Assembly: GCF_001543895.1 (NCBI RefSeq)
Contig: NZ_JYIJ01000017.1
Location: 496,001-560,000, forward strand
DNA length: 64,000 nt
DNA from: Carbonactinospora thermoautotrophica
GTDB taxonomy: Bacteria > Actinomycetota > Actinomycetes > Streptomycetales > Carbonactinosporaceae
Reading direction: 5' to 3'
Of this stretch, positions 53,750-64,000 are shown in pieces (positions within the stretch are counted from its first letter, which is position 1; every line of letters starts with the position of its first letter). The notes beneath the pieces are model-generated. The model had not been told where the DNA came from. It ran no database searches and saw only the letters and a program-made list of their open reading frames with translations. Made by a program: the position numbers and the translations under genes.

Positions 53750-55455
53750 CGGCGCCGCTGCGCGTCGGCAACGCCTCCGGGTTCTACGGCGACCGGCTCA
53801 CCGCGATGCGGGAGATGCTGGAAGGCGGCCCGCTCGACGTGCTGACCGGCGACTACCTGGCCGAGCTGACCATGCTCATCCTCGGCCGCGACCGGCTGAA
53901 GGAGCCAGGCACCGGGTACGCGAAGACCTTCCTCAAGCAGTTGGAGGACTGCCTGGGGCTGGCGCTGGACAAGGGGGTGCGGATCGTCGCCAACGCGGGC
54001 GGCCTCAACCCCGCCGGGCTCGCCGACAGGTTGCGGGAGCTGGCCGACCGGCTGGGCCTGGCGCCGCGGATCGCTTATGTCGAAGGCGACGACCTGATGC
54101 CGCGCGCGGACGAGCTGGGGCTGGGCCAGCCGCTGGCCGCCAACGCCTACCTCGGCGCGTGGGGCATCGCCGAGGCCCTGAAGGCCGGCGCGGACGTCGT
54201 GGTCACCGGCCGGGTCACCGACGCCTCCCTGGTCGTCGGCCCGGCGGCGGCGCACTTCGGGTGGGCGCGCGACGACTGGGACCGGCTGGCCGGCGCCACC
54301 GTCGCCGGCCACGTGCTGGAGTGCGGCGCCCAGGCCACCGGCGGCAACTTCGCCTTCTTCACCGAGCTAGTCAAGGCTGGGGCTGACCTGCGCCGCCCGG
54401 GCTTCCCGCTCGCCGAGATCCACCCCGACGGCTCGTCGGTCATCACCAAACACCCCGGCACCGGCGGCGCGGTGACCGTCGACACGGTGACCGCGCAACT
54501 GCTGTACGAGATCGGCGGCGCCCGGTACGCGGGGCCCGACGTCACGACCCGGTTCGACACGATCCGGATCGAGCCGGCCGGGCCGGACCGGGTGCGGATC
54601 AGCGGGGTGCGGGGCGAGCCCCCGCCGCCCACCGTCAAGGTGGGCCGCAACTTCCTCGGCGGGTTCCGCAACGAGGTGACGTTCGTCCTGACCGGCCTGG
54701 ACATCGAGGCCAAGGCCGAGCTGGTCAAGGCGCAGCTGACCGCCGCCCTGGCGAACCGGCCGCCGGCGGAGATCCGCTGGACTCTGGCCCGCACCGACCA
54801 CCCGGACGCGGGCACGCAGGAGGAGGCGAGCGCCCTGCTGCGGGTCACGGTCAAGGACCCCGACCCCGGGGTCGTGGGCCGGCGGTTCTCCGGCGCGGCC
54901 GTCGAGCTGGGGCTGGCCAGCTACCCGGGCTTCACGCTCACCGCGCCGCCCGCCGACGCCTCCCCGTGCGGGGTGTACCGGCCGGCGTACCTGCCGGGCG
55001 AGCTGGTCGAGCACACCGCGGTACTGCCCGACGGCACGCGGGTCCCGGTCGCGCCGGCTCCGGCCACCCGGGAGCTGGCGGACGTCGCCCCGCCCGCGCT
55101 GCCCGAACCGCTCCCGCCCGGCCCGACCCGGCGCGTGCCGCTCGGGTACGTGGCCGGCGCCCGCAGCGGCGACAAGGGCGGCGACGCCAACATCGGGGTC
55201 TGGGCCCGCACCGAGGAGGCGTGGCGCTGGCTCGCCCACTTCCTCACCGTCGATCAACTGCGCCACCTGCTGCCCGAGACCGCCGCCCTGCCGGTGACCC
55301 GGCACGTGTTCCCCAACCTGCGCGCGGTCAACTTCGTCATCGAGGGCATCCTCGGCGACGGGGTGGCCGCCGGGGCCAGGTTCGACCCGCAGGGCAAGGG
55401 GCTCGGCGAGTGGCTGCGCTCCCGTCTGGTACCCGTGCCGGAGGTCCTGCTATGA
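53746..55455 (+). CDS. AtuA-like acyclic terpene utilisation family protein
   Basis: A 569-aa protein of the AtuA/DUF1446 family: [20 protein letters not shown] at the N-terminus, [40 protein letters not shown] and [16 protein letters not shown] in the first 220 residues, and the C-terminal domain with [20 protein letters not shown]. In Pseudomonas, atuA belongs to the citronellol/geranyl-CoA pathway, but the molecular role is unknown. ATGA overlaps at both ends bind it to its neighbours. Full length, no damage. Confidence 0.85.
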   Translation: MTAPLRVGNASGFYGDRLTAMREMLEGGPLDVLTGDYLAELTMLILGRDRLKEPGTGYAKTFLKQLEDCLGLALDKGVRIVANAGGLNPAGLADRLRELADRLGLAPRIAYVEGDDLMPRADELGLGQPLAANAYLGAWGIAEALKAGADVVVTGRVTDASLVVGPAAAHFGWARDDWDRLAGATVAGHVLECGAQATGGNFAFFTELVKAGADLRRPGFPLAEIHPDGSSVITKHPGTGGAVTVDTVTAQLLYEIGGARYAGPDVTTRFDTIRIEPAGPDRVRISGVRGEPPPPTVKVGRNFLGGFRNEVTFVLTGLDIEAKAELVKAQLTAALANRPPAEIRWTLARTDHPDAGTQEEASALLRVTVKDPDPGVVGRRFSGAAVELGLASYPGFTLTAPPADASPCGVYRPAYLPGELVEHTAVLPDGTRVPVAPAPATRELADVAPPALPEPLPPGPTRRVPLGYVAGARSGDKGGDANIGVWARTEEAWRWLAHFLTVDQLRHLLPETAALPVTRHVFPNLRAVNFVIEGILGDGVAAGARFDPQGKGLGEWLRSRLVPVPEVLL

Positions 55456-56683
55456 CCGACACCGCGACCTCCCACCGCGACGAGTGTGCGTGTCGTCACG
55501 CCACAGGCGTGGGACGACACGCACACTCGATGCGAACCTTGGCAGGCGGGTGGGATACCCCGGAGCGCAAGGCCCTGCGCGACACCGTGCGCCGGTTCGT
55601 CGAGCGGGAGGTCCGGCCGCACCTGGCGGACTGGGAGCGCGCCGGGGAGGTCCCGAGAGCGCTGCACGCCAAAGCGGCCGAGGCCGGGCTGCTCGGCGTG
55701 GGCTTCCCCGAGGAGGTCGGCGGCTGCGGCGGCGACCTGCTCGACATGATCGTGGTCACCGAGGAGCTGATCCAGGCCGGCGGCTCCTCCGGCCTGTGCG
55801 CGGCGCTGCTCACGCACGGCATCGCCGTCCCGCACATCGTGGCGGCGGGCGACCCGGACCTCGTCGACCGGTTCGTCCGCCCCACCCTCGCCGGCGAGCT
55901 GATCGGGGCGCTCGGGGTGACCGAGCCGGACGGCGGCTCCGACGTGGCGGCCATCCGCACCACCGCGGTGCGGGACGGCGAGGTGTACGTGGTGAACGGC
56001 GGCAAGACCTACATCACCTCCGGCTGCCGCGCGGACTTCGTCACCACCGCGGTCCGCACCGGCGGACCCGGGCACGAGGGCGTCAGCCTGCTGGTGATCG
56101 AGCGCGGCACGCCCGGGTTCACGGTGACGCGCCGGCTCGACAAGCTGGGCTGGCACTGCTCCGACACCGCCGAGCTGGCCTTCGCCGACTGCCGGGTGCC
56201 GGCCCGCAACCTGGTCGGCGCGGAGAACGCCGGCTTCGCCCTGCTCATGTGGCAGTTCCAGGTGGAGCGGCTGATGCTCGCCGTCCAGGCGTACGCGACC
56301 GCGCAGCGCTGCCTGGACCTGACCCTGGACTGGGTGCGGCTGCGCTCGACGTTCGGCCGGCCGCTGATCTCCCGCCAGGTGGTGCGGCACCGGCTGGTCG
56401 AGATGGCGCAGCGGATCGACCTGGCACGCACCTACACCCGGGCGGTCGCGGAGCGGTTCACCGCCGGGGAGGAGGTGACCGCCCAGGTCTGCATGGCCAA
56501 GAACGCCGCGGTGGAGGCGTGCTCGTACGTGGTCGACGCGGCGGTCCAGTTGCACGGCGGCTACGGGTACACCCGCGACGCCGAGGTGGAACGGCACTAC
56601 CGCGACGCGCGGATCCTCGGCATCGGCGGCGGCGCGACCGAGGTGCTGACCGAACTGGCGGCGCGACGAATGGGGTTCACGGC

Positions 56684-56687
<4 letters not shown>
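55452..56687 (+). CDS. acyl-CoA dehydrogenase with an in-frame palindromic insert
   Basis: A 411-aa FAD acyl-CoA dehydrogenase. After residue 27 the sequence is regular ([20 protein letters not shown], then [48 protein letters not shown] and [16 protein letters not shown]). Residues about 10-26 ([17 protein letters not shown]) are encoded by the dispersed palindrome and have no counterpart in the family. The ATG 55452 has GGAGGT seven bases before and overlaps the previous stop; a second ATG at 55530 would skip the insert but has no ribosome site. Alternative name: citronellyl/isovaleryl-type dehydrogenase. Confidence 0.9.
55481..55529. repeat. dispersed palindromic element, copy 3, inside a coding region
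   Basis: CGAGTGTGCGTGTCGTC (55481-55497) pairs with its perfect complement at 55513-55529. The inner ACGCC/GGCGT (loop ACA) continues the stem with a GG bulge. The frame remains open through it. The core is shared with 10995-11044 and 22215-22254. Confidence 0.85.
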
Positions 56688-58282
<1,595 letters not shown>

Positions 58283-58289
58283 GGGCCGC

Positions 58290-60251
58290 ATGATCGACCG
58301 ACTCCTGGTCGCCAACCGCGGCGAGATCGCCCGCCGCGTCTTCCGCACCTGCCGTGACCTGGGCATCACCACGGTCGCGGTGTACTCCGACGCCGACGCC
58401 GACGCGCCCCACGCGCGCGAGGCCGACCTGGCGGTGCGGCTGCCCGGCAACCCGCCGGGCGAGACGTACCTGCGCGCCGACCTGCTGATCCGGGCCGCGC
58501 ACGAGGCGGGCGCCGACGCCGTGCACCCCGGGTACGGCTTCCTGTCCGAGAACGCCGCCTTCGCCCGGGAGGTGCTGGACGCCGGCCTGGTCTGGGTCGG
58601 CCCGCCCCCGGCGGCGATCGAGGCGATGGGCTCGAAGATCGCGGCGAAGGAGCTGATGCGCGCGGCGGGCGTGCCGGTGCTCGACGCGCTGGACCCCGCC
58701 CAGGTCAGCGAGGCCGACCTGCCGGTGCTGGTCAAGGCCTCAGCCGGCGGCGGCGGGCGCGGCATGCGGATCGTCCGGTCGCTGGCGGAGCTGCCCGCGC
58801 AGCTGGAGGCGGCGCGGGCGGAGGCCGCGAGCGCCTTCGGCGACCCGACCGTGTTCTGCGAGCCCTACCTGGAAGGCCGCCACATCGAGGTGCAGGTGCT
58901 GGCCGACCGGCACGGCACGGTGTGGGCGCTGGGCGAGCGGGAGTGCTCCATCCAGCGGCGACACCAGAAGGTGGTCGAGGAGGCGCCCTCGCCCATGGTC
59001 GACGCCGGGATGCGCGCCCGGCTGTGCGAGGCCGCGACGAGGGCGGCGCGGGCCGTCGGGTACGTGGGCGCCGGCACGGTCGAGTTCCTGGCCGCGCCGG
59101 ACGGGCGGTTCTTCTTCCTGGAGATGAACACCCGGCTGCAGGTGGAGCACCCGGTGACCGAGTGCGTGACCGGGCTGGACCTGGTGCGCTGGCAGATCCG
59201 GATCGCCGAGGGCGCGCGCCTGCCGGAGACACCCCCGGGGTTCGACGGCCACGCGATCGAGGTGCGGCTGTACGCCGAGGACCCGGCCGAGGGCTGGCGG
59301 CCGCAGAGCGGCACGCTGCACCGGTTCGCCGTGCCAGGGGTGGACGCGGAGTTCCGGGTGCCCGGCTCGTACGGCCTGCGGCTGGACTCGGGCGTGGCGG
59401 ACGGCAGCGTGGTCAGCGTCCACTACGACCCGCTGCTGGCCAAGGTGATCGCCTGGGCGCCGACCCGCGAGGAGGCGGCCCGGCGGCTGGCGACCGCGCT
59501 CAGCCGCGCCCGGATCCACGGCCTCGGCACCAACCGGGACCTGCTGGTGCGGGTGCTGCGCCACCCGGCGTTCCTGGCCGGCGAGACCGACACCGGGTTC
59601 TTCGACCGGCACGGGCTCGACGTACTCGCCGCACCGCTCGCCGACAAGCGGGCCGAGTCGCTGGCCGCGCTGGCCGCGGCGCTCGCCGACGCGGCGGCCA
59701 ACCGGGCCGGCGCGCGGGTGCTGGCCAGTATCCCCTCCGGCTGGCGCAACCTGCCGTCCCAGCCGCAGCGCAAGGCGTACCAGGCGCCGTCGGGCCGGAT
59801 CGAGGTCGCGTACCGGCTCGGCCGCGACGGCCTCGCGGCCGAGGGGTACGACGAGATCGCCCTGGTCAGCGGCGCACCCGACCGGGTGGTGCTGGACGTG
59901 GCCGGGGTCCGGCACGCGTTCGCCGTGGCCGCCTACGACGGCCTGGTCTGCGTGGACTCCCCGCTCGGCGCGGTGACCCTGCGGCCGGTTCCCCGGTTCC
60001 CCGACCCCGAGGCGAAGGTCGAGGCCGGCTCGCTGCTCGCCCCCACGCCGGGCGCGGTCATCCGCGTCGACGTCGCCGAGGGCGACCGGGTCGCGGCCGG
60101 GCAGACGCTGCTGGTGCTGGAGGCCATGAAGATGCAGCACCCGATCGCCGCGCCCGAGGCCGGCGTGGTCCGCGCGCTGCGCGTCACGGCCGGCCAGCAG
60201 GTCGAGGCCGGGGCCGTCCTGGCCGTCGTCACCCCGCAGGAGGAGCCGTGA
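58290..60251 (+). CDS. acyl-CoA carboxylase alpha subunit (biotin carboxylase/carrier)
   Basis: A 653-aa biotin-dependent subunit. The biotin carboxylase domain (1-450) has RLLVANRGEIARRVFRTCRD, VHPGYGFLSENAAFA, VKASAGGGGRGMRIV (ATP grasp) and MNTRLQVEHPVTECVTGLDL. A BT-type linker follows, and the biotinyl domain ends the protein with EAMKMQHPIAAPEAGVV, biotinylation Lys614. It carboxylates biotin for transfer by the adjacent beta subunit. ATG at 58290; the stop overlaps the second dehydrogenase (GTGA). Confidence 0.94.
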   Translation: MIDRLLVANRGEIARRVFRTCRDLGITTVAVYSDADADAPHAREADLAVRLPGNPPGETYLRADLLIRAAHEAGADAVHPGYGFLSENAAFAREVLDAGLVWVGPPPAAIEAMGSKIAAKELMRAAGVPVLDALDPAQVSEADLPVLVKASAGGGGRGMRIVRSLAELPAQLEAARAEAASAFGDPTVFCEPYLEGRHIEVQVLADRHGTVWALGERECSIQRRHQKVVEEAPSPMVDAGMRARLCEAATRAARAVGYVGAGTVEFLAAPDGRFFFLEMNTRLQVEHPVTECVTGLDLVRWQIRIAEGARLPETPPGFDGHAIEVRLYAEDPAEGWRPQSGTLHRFAVPGVDAEFRVPGSYGLRLDSGVADGSVVSVHYDPLLAKVIAWAPTREEAARRLATALSRARIHGLGTNRDLLVRVLRHPAFLAGETDTGFFDRHGLDVLAAPLADKRAESLAALAAALADAAANRAGARVLASIPSGWRNLPSQPQRKAYQAPSGRIEVAYRLGRDGLAAEGYDEIALVSGAPDRVVLDVAGVRHAFAVAAYDGLVCVDSPLGAVTLRPVPRFPDPEAKVEAGSLLAPTPGAVIRVDVAEGDRVAAGQTLLVLEAMKMQHPIAAPEAGVVRALRVTAGQQVEAGAVLAVVTPQEEP

Positions 60252-61426
60252 ACTTCACCGAGACCCCCGAGCAGCGGATGTTGCGCCAGGCGGTCGCCGA
60301 GCTGGCCGCCCGGTACGGCTACCAGTACTTCATCGACAAGGCCAAGTCGGGGGGGAAGACCACCGAGCTGTGGGAGGAGGCCGGCCGGCTCGGGTACCTG
60401 GGCGTGGCCGTGCCCGAGGAGTACGGCGGCGGGGGCGGCGGCATCTACGAGCTGGCGATCGTGTGCGAGGAGCTGGCCGCCGGCGGCTGCCCGCTGCTGC
60501 TCATCGTGGTGTCGCCGGCGATCGCGGCCACCGTCATCGCCAAGGTCGGCACCGAGGATCAGAAGAAGCGGTACCTGCCGGGCTTCGCCGACGGGTCGCT
60601 GAAGATGTCGTTCGCGATCACCGAGCCGGACGCGGGCTCCAACTCGCACCGGCTGGCCACGGTGGCGCGCCGGGATGGGACCGACTGGCTGCTGACCGGG
60701 CGGAAGGTGTTCATCTCCGGGGTGGACGAGACCGACGCCACCCTGGTGGTGGCCCGGCTGGCGGAGTCCAGTACCGGCAGGCTGCGCCCGGCCCTGTTCG
60801 TGGTGCCGCGCGACACCCCGGGCTTGGAGTACCGCGAGATCCCCATGGAGGTGACCTCGCCGGAGAAGCAGTTCCAGGTGTACCTGGACGAGGCCCGCTT
60901 GCCCGCCGACGCGCTGGTCGGCGGGGAGGACGCGGGCCTGCCCGCCCTGTTCGCCGGCCTCAACCCCGAGCGGATCACCATCGCCGCGTACGCCAACGGC
61001 ATCGCCCGGTTCGCGCTCGCCAGGGGCGTGGCGTACGCGCGGGCCCGCCAGGTGTGGGACGTGCCGATCGGGCAGCACCAGGGGATCGCCCACCCGCTGG
61101 CGCAGGCGAAGATCGCGGTCGAGCTGGCCCGGCTCGCCACCCAGAAGGCGGCATGGCTGTACGACCAGGGCGAGCGCGGCGCTGACGGCGTCGACGACAC
61201 AGCCGTGGGCGAGGCCGCGAACATCGCCAAGTACGCGGCCGCCGAGGCCGCCATCGACGCGGTGGACAAGGCCATCCAGGCGCACGGCGGCAACGGTCTC
61301 ACCACCGAGTACGGGGTGGGGGCCTTGTGGTCGATCGTGCGCGCGGCCAGGATCGCACCCGTGAGCCGGGAGATGATTCTCAACTTCGTCGCCCAGCACA
61401 CCCTCGGTCTCGGCCGCTCCTACTGA
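60248..61426 (+). CDS. acyl-CoA dehydrogenase (second of the operon)
   Basis: A 392-aa acyl-CoA dehydrogenase with ETPEQRMLRQAVAELAARYG at the start, SFAITEPDAGSNSHRLATVA, TGRKVFISGVDETDATLVVA (FAD), GVAYARARQVWDVPIGQHQG and KAIQAHGGNGLTTEYGVGAL. The deamino-acid pattern is that of medium/branched-chain dehydrogenases. GTG start overlapping the alpha-subunit stop. Two distinct dehydrogenases in one operon suggest two oxidation steps flanking the carboxylation. Confidence 0.93.
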   Translation: MNFTETPEQRMLRQAVAELAARYGYQYFIDKAKSGGKTTELWEEAGRLGYLGVAVPEEYGGGGGGIYELAIVCEELAAGGCPLLLIVVSPAIAATVIAKVGTEDQKKRYLPGFADGSLKMSFAITEPDAGSNSHRLATVARRDGTDWLLTGRKVFISGVDETDATLVVARLAESSTGRLRPALFVVPRDTPGLEYREIPMEVTSPEKQFQVYLDEARLPADALVGGEDAGLPALFAGLNPERITIAAYANGIARFALARGVAYARARQVWDVPIGQHQGIAHPLAQAKIAVELARLATQKAAWLYDQGERGADGVDDTAVGEAANIAKYAAAEAAIDAVDKAIQAHGGNGLTTEYGVGALWSIVRAARIAPVSREMILNFVAQHTLGLGRSY

Positions 61427-61450
61427 ACCGCCTTTCCCCTGGAGGCACGG

Positions 61451-63025
61451 ATGGTGTTCCGCAGCCCGTTCCCGGACATCACGGTCCCCGACGTTCCCGT
61501 GCACGAGCACGTCCTCGCCCAGGCCGCCGAGTACGGCGACCGGCTGGCGCTGGTGGACGGCGCCGGCAGCGGGACGCGGATGACGTACACCCAGCTCGTC
61601 CAGGCGGTGCGGCGGCTCGCCGCGGGCTTCGCCTCGATCGGTGTCCGCAAGGGCGACGTGATCGCGATCTTCAGCCCGAACACGGTCGCCTACCCGGTGG
61701 TGTTCTACGCCGCGACCATGGCCGGGGCCACGGTCACCACGGTGAACGCGCTGTACACCGCGGCCGAGCTGGCCGACCAACTGCGCGACTCGGGCGCCCG
61801 CTACCTGGTGACGATCTCACTCTTCCTGGACCGGGCCCGGGAGGCCACGGCCGAGGCGCCGGTGGACGAGATCCTCGTCTGCGACACAGCCGAGGGGTGC
61901 CGCTCGATCCAGGAGCTGATGGCGATCGACGCCCCCGCGCCGGATGTGGAGTTCGACCCGGCCGAGGACGTGGCGGTGATGCCGTACTCCAGCGGCACCA
62001 CGGCCCTGCCCAAGGGCGTGCTGCTCACCCACCGCAACATCGTCGCCAACATGATCCAGACCAACTCGGTGCTGCACATGGGCGAGGGAGAGCGGCTGGT
62101 CGCGGTGCTGCCGTTCTTCCACATCTACGGCATGGCCGTGCTGATGAACCACGCCCTGGCCAACGGCGCCACGGTCGTGGTGCTGCCCCGGTTCGAGCTG
62201 GAGCAGTTCCTGGACGTGCTGGCCGAGCACCGGATCACCCGCGCGTACGTGGCCCCGCCGATCGTGCTCGCGCTGGCCAAGCACCCGATCGTCAGCTCCT
62301 ACGACCTGTCGTCGCTGCGGCTGGTGCTGAGCGCCGCCGCGCCGCTCGACCCGGACCTGGCCGAGGCGTGCGCGCGGCGGATCGGCTGCAAGGTCGCGCA
62401 GGGGTACGGCATGACCGAGCTGTCCCCGGTGTGCATGGTCGTGCCGGACAGCGACGATGACCTCCCGGCCGGCACGGTCGGCAAGCTGATCGCTGGCACC
62501 GAGGGCCGCCTGGTCGACCCGGCCACCGGCGCGGACGTCGGCGTCGGTGAGACCGGCGAGCTGTGGGTGCGCGGCCCGCAGGTGATGAAGGGCTACCTGA
62601 ACCGGCCGGACGAGACCGCGAACATGATCGACGAGGACGGCTGGCTGCGCACCGGCGACATCGCCCGGGTCGACGCCGACGGCAACTGGTACATCGTCGA
62701 CCGGGTCAAGGAGCTGATCAAGTACAAGGGCTACCAGGTGCCGCCCGCCGAGCTGGAGGCGGTCCTGCTCACCCACGAGAAGATCGCGGACGCGGCCGTG
62801 ATCGGCGTGCTGGACGAGGAGGGCAACGAGGCGCCGAAGGCCTTCGTGGTCCCCGCCGCGGGTGCCGCGCTCACCGAGGACGAGGTGATCGCGTACGTGG
62901 CGGAGCGGGTCGCCCCGCACAAGAAGGTGCGCCGCGTGGAGTTCATCGACGCCGTCCCCAAGGCGGCCTCCGGCAAGATCCTCCGCAAGGAACTGCGGGC
63001 CCGGGAAGCGCGGGTGCGGTCGTGA
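61451..63025 (+). CDS. acyl-CoA synthetase / 4-coumarate-CoA ligase-like AMP ligase
   Basis: A 524-aa ANL-superfamily ligase that activates a carboxylic acid to its CoA thioester. Core motifs: YSSGTTALPKGVLLTHRNIV (P-loop), FFHIYGMAVLMNHALANGAT, SAAAPLDPDLAEACARRI, QGYGMTELSPVCMVVP, LRTGDIARVDADGNWYIVDR, KYKGYQVPPAELEAVLLTHE and the C-terminal catalytic Lys in PKAASGKILRKELR. It probably makes the acyl-CoA entering this pathway. ATG at 61451 after GGAGGCACGG; 24 bp gap to the preceding gene, 4-bp overlap with the next. Confidence 0.93.
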   Translation: MVFRSPFPDITVPDVPVHEHVLAQAAEYGDRLALVDGAGSGTRMTYTQLVQAVRRLAAGFASIGVRKGDVIAIFSPNTVAYPVVFYAATMAGATVTTVNALYTAAELADQLRDSGARYLVTISLFLDRAREATAEAPVDEILVCDTAEGCRSIQELMAIDAPAPDVEFDPAEDVAVMPYSSGTTALPKGVLLTHRNIVANMIQTNSVLHMGEGERLVAVLPFFHIYGMAVLMNHALANGATVVVLPRFELEQFLDVLAEHRITRAYVAPPIVLALAKHPIVSSYDLSSLRLVLSAAAPLDPDLAEACARRIGCKVAQGYGMTELSPVCMVVPDSDDDLPAGTVGKLIAGTEGRLVDPATGADVGVGETGELWVRGPQVMKGYLNRPDETANMIDEDGWLRTGDIARVDADGNWYIVDRVKELIKYKGYQVPPAELEAVLLTHEKIADAAVIGVLDEEGNEAPKAFVVPAAGAALTEDEVIAYVAERVAPHKKVRRVEFIDAVPKAASGKILRKELRAREARVRS

Positions 63026-63789
63026 CCGGGGAACTGGTCCACCTGGACGTCGATGGCGTGATAGGGGTCATCACCCTCGACTCGCCGCACAACCGCAACG
63101 CGCTGTCCGCGCGGCTGGTCGCCGAGCTGTCCGACCGGCTCGACCAGGCCGCGGCGGACGATGCGGTGCGGGCGATCCTGCTGCGCAGCGCCGGCCCGGT
63201 GTTCTGCTCCGGCGCGGACCTGACCGAGGCGGCCGAGGTGGAGCCGGGCGCGCGGGCGCTCGCCCGGGTCCTGCGGGCGATGGTCTCGGCGCGCAAGCCG
63301 GTGGTGGCGAAGGTGGCCGGGCCGGTCCGCGCGGGCGGCGTCGGGCTGGTCGCCGCGGCCGACATCGCCCTGGTGGCCGACACGGTGACGTTCGCCTTCC
63401 CCGAGGTGCGGCTCGGGCTGTGCCCGGCGGTGATCTCGCTGACCACGCTGCCGCGCATGGAGCCGCGGGCCGCCGCCCGGTACTTCCTGACCGGTGAGGA
63501 GTTCTCCGCGGCCGAGGCGGCGCGGATCGGCCTGATCACGCAGGCGGTGCCGGCCGAGGAACTGGACGCGGTCACCGACCGGGTGCTCGACCGGCTGCGC
63601 CAGGCCGCGCCGAAGGCGTTGGAGCGCACCAAGGAGCTGCTCACCCGCGCGGAGCGCGCGGTCATCGACGACCTGAGCGAGCACCTGGTCTCGCTCACCG
63701 CCGAGCTGTTCGCCTCCGCTGAGGGCCGGGAGGGCATACGCGCGTTCCTGGAACGCCGCCCGCCCGCCTGGGCCCGTCAGGGCGGATAA
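63022..63789 (+). CDS. enoyl-CoA hydratase/isomerase family protein
   Basis: A 255-aa crotonase-fold enzyme: GVIGVITLDSPHNRNALSAR, GPVFCSGADLTEAAEV (oxyanion hole), AGPVRAGGVGLVAAADIALV (second oxyanion/Gly) and TFAFPEVRLGLCPAVISLT with the Glu. In leucine/citronellol-type routes it hydrates the glutaconyl-type intermediate. Some catalytic positions are shifted (FPEVRLG fits a hydratase). GTG start overlaps the ligase stop. Last gene of the operon, followed by a hairpin. Confidence 0.9.
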   Translation: MTGELVHLDVDGVIGVITLDSPHNRNALSARLVAELSDRLDQAAADDAVRAILLRSAGPVFCSGADLTEAAEVEPGARALARVLRAMVSARKPVVAKVAGPVRAGGVGLVAAADIALVADTVTFAFPEVRLGLCPAVISLTTLPRMEPRAAARYFLTGEEFSAAEAARIGLITQAVPAEELDAVTDRVLDRLRQAAPKALERTKELLTRAERAVIDDLSEHLVSLTAELFASAEGREGIRAFLERRPPAWARQGG

Positions 63790-63801
63790 CCCCGCACGCG
63801 C

Positions 63802-63842
63802 GGGTCGCCCCGCCTCATCCTCATTCAGGGGTGGGGCGGCCC
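63802..63842. terminator. hairpin ending the catabolic operon
   Basis: GGGTCGCCCC (63802-63811) and GGGGCGGCCC (63833-63842) form a 10-bp stem (one T-G wobble) with a structured 21-nt loop. It lies between the enoyl-CoA hydratase gene and the convergent toxin gene and can serve both. Confidence 0.6.
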
Positions 63843-63855
63843 GTCGTACCCGAGG

Positions 63856-64000
63856 TCACTTCGCCCAGACGATGTTGACGACGCTGATCGTATTCCTCAT
63901 GTCGTCGACGTAGACCACCAAACCCTCATCGCTGCCTCCGAACGGGCAGCAGCGCGTGAACGGGTCGCTCCCGTATGGCCGACCGAACAGGATCCTGGGC
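63856..64000 (-). CDS. RelE/ParE-type toxin, second copy (5' end outside window)
   Basis: The last 47 codons are present, with stop TGA at 63856-63858. The end GLVVYVDDMRNTISVVNIVWAK parallels the toxin at 7788 (GLVFYFDDMRQTITIKEIIWAK). DNA similarity continues for about a dozen bases past the stop codon in both copies. A partner antitoxin would lie beyond the window. The middle region PFTRCCPFGGSDEG differs and has two Cys. Confidence 0.7.
   Translation of the reverse strand, partial: PRILFGRPYGSDPFTRCCPFGGSDEGLVVYVDDMRNTISVVNIVWAK

Noticed and set aside
54966-55451. An upstream extension of the acyl-CoA dehydrogenase
   Set aside because: It overlaps the AtuA-like gene in another frame; the ATG with ribosome site at 55452 explains the start.

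Overview
The DNA is very GC-rich, with many GTG and TTG starts and tightly overlapped genes. It comes from an actinomycete chromosome of Streptomyces/Streptosporangiales type. The order of the core genes (icmB-like, sucC, sucD, purN, purH, folD, DUF3017, mdh, icd, pcrA, and a c-di-AMP riboswitch before an NlpC/P60 gene) matches what I recall of the conserved central chromosome of Streptomyces-like bacteria. I cannot name the species. No rRNA, tRNA or CRISPR array was seen.

Layout: 1-7.7 kb holds housekeeping genes (YihY/BrkB, 2'-5' RNA ligase family, trpS, lhgO, CorC/HlyC-type membrane protein, ddaH, galE, cutA). 7.8-12.2 kb is an accessory patch: a RelE-type toxin with a duplicated DUF6247 partner, an XRE/TPR regulator followed by four very small genes behind a structured leader, and a DNA-glycosylase-like gene. 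12-25 kb carries a secreted subtilase and a core block of TCA-cycle, one-carbon and purine genes (mdh, icd, citrate synthase, folD, purH, purN) with a Ser/Thr kinase. 25-38 kb holds membrane proteins, a complete IS200/IS605 transposon (TnpA plus TnpB), a 192-bp MITE-like element touching the sucD stop codon, sucCD, an IcmB-like B12 protein, an M23 peptidase, pcrA and the riboswitch-controlled NlpC/P60 peptidase.

38-47 kb is the second accessory region. It has a vapBC-type pair, a pentapeptide-repeat gene broken in two places, an orphan excisionase-type regulator with 9-bp operator repeats, and an unrecognised cassette (SAM methyltransferase, a 484-aa unknown, an HD protein and a CYTH/class IV cyclase). 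The cassette is cut at its 5' end by an IS481-family element that also beheads a divergent XRE/TPR regulator. 47-52 kb has a PspC-type two-component system, its divergent PspC/LiaF-like target, and a secreted glycerophosphodiesterase. 52.3-63.8 kb is one long operon: a TetR regulator, a TIGR03084-type protein, an AtuA-like protein, two acyl-CoA dehydrogenases, both acyl-CoA carboxylase subunits, an AMP ligase and an enoyl-CoA hydratase. Together they look like a pathway for a branched acyl-CoA or acyclic terpenoid. A second RelE-type toxin, paralogous to the first, runs off the right edge.

Most unusual is a dispersed palindromic element built on GTCGAGTGTGCGTG, seen three times (10995-11044, 22215-22254, 55481-55529). 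The third copy sits in frame inside the N-terminus of an acyl-CoA dehydrogenase, like a protein-embedded palindromic element.
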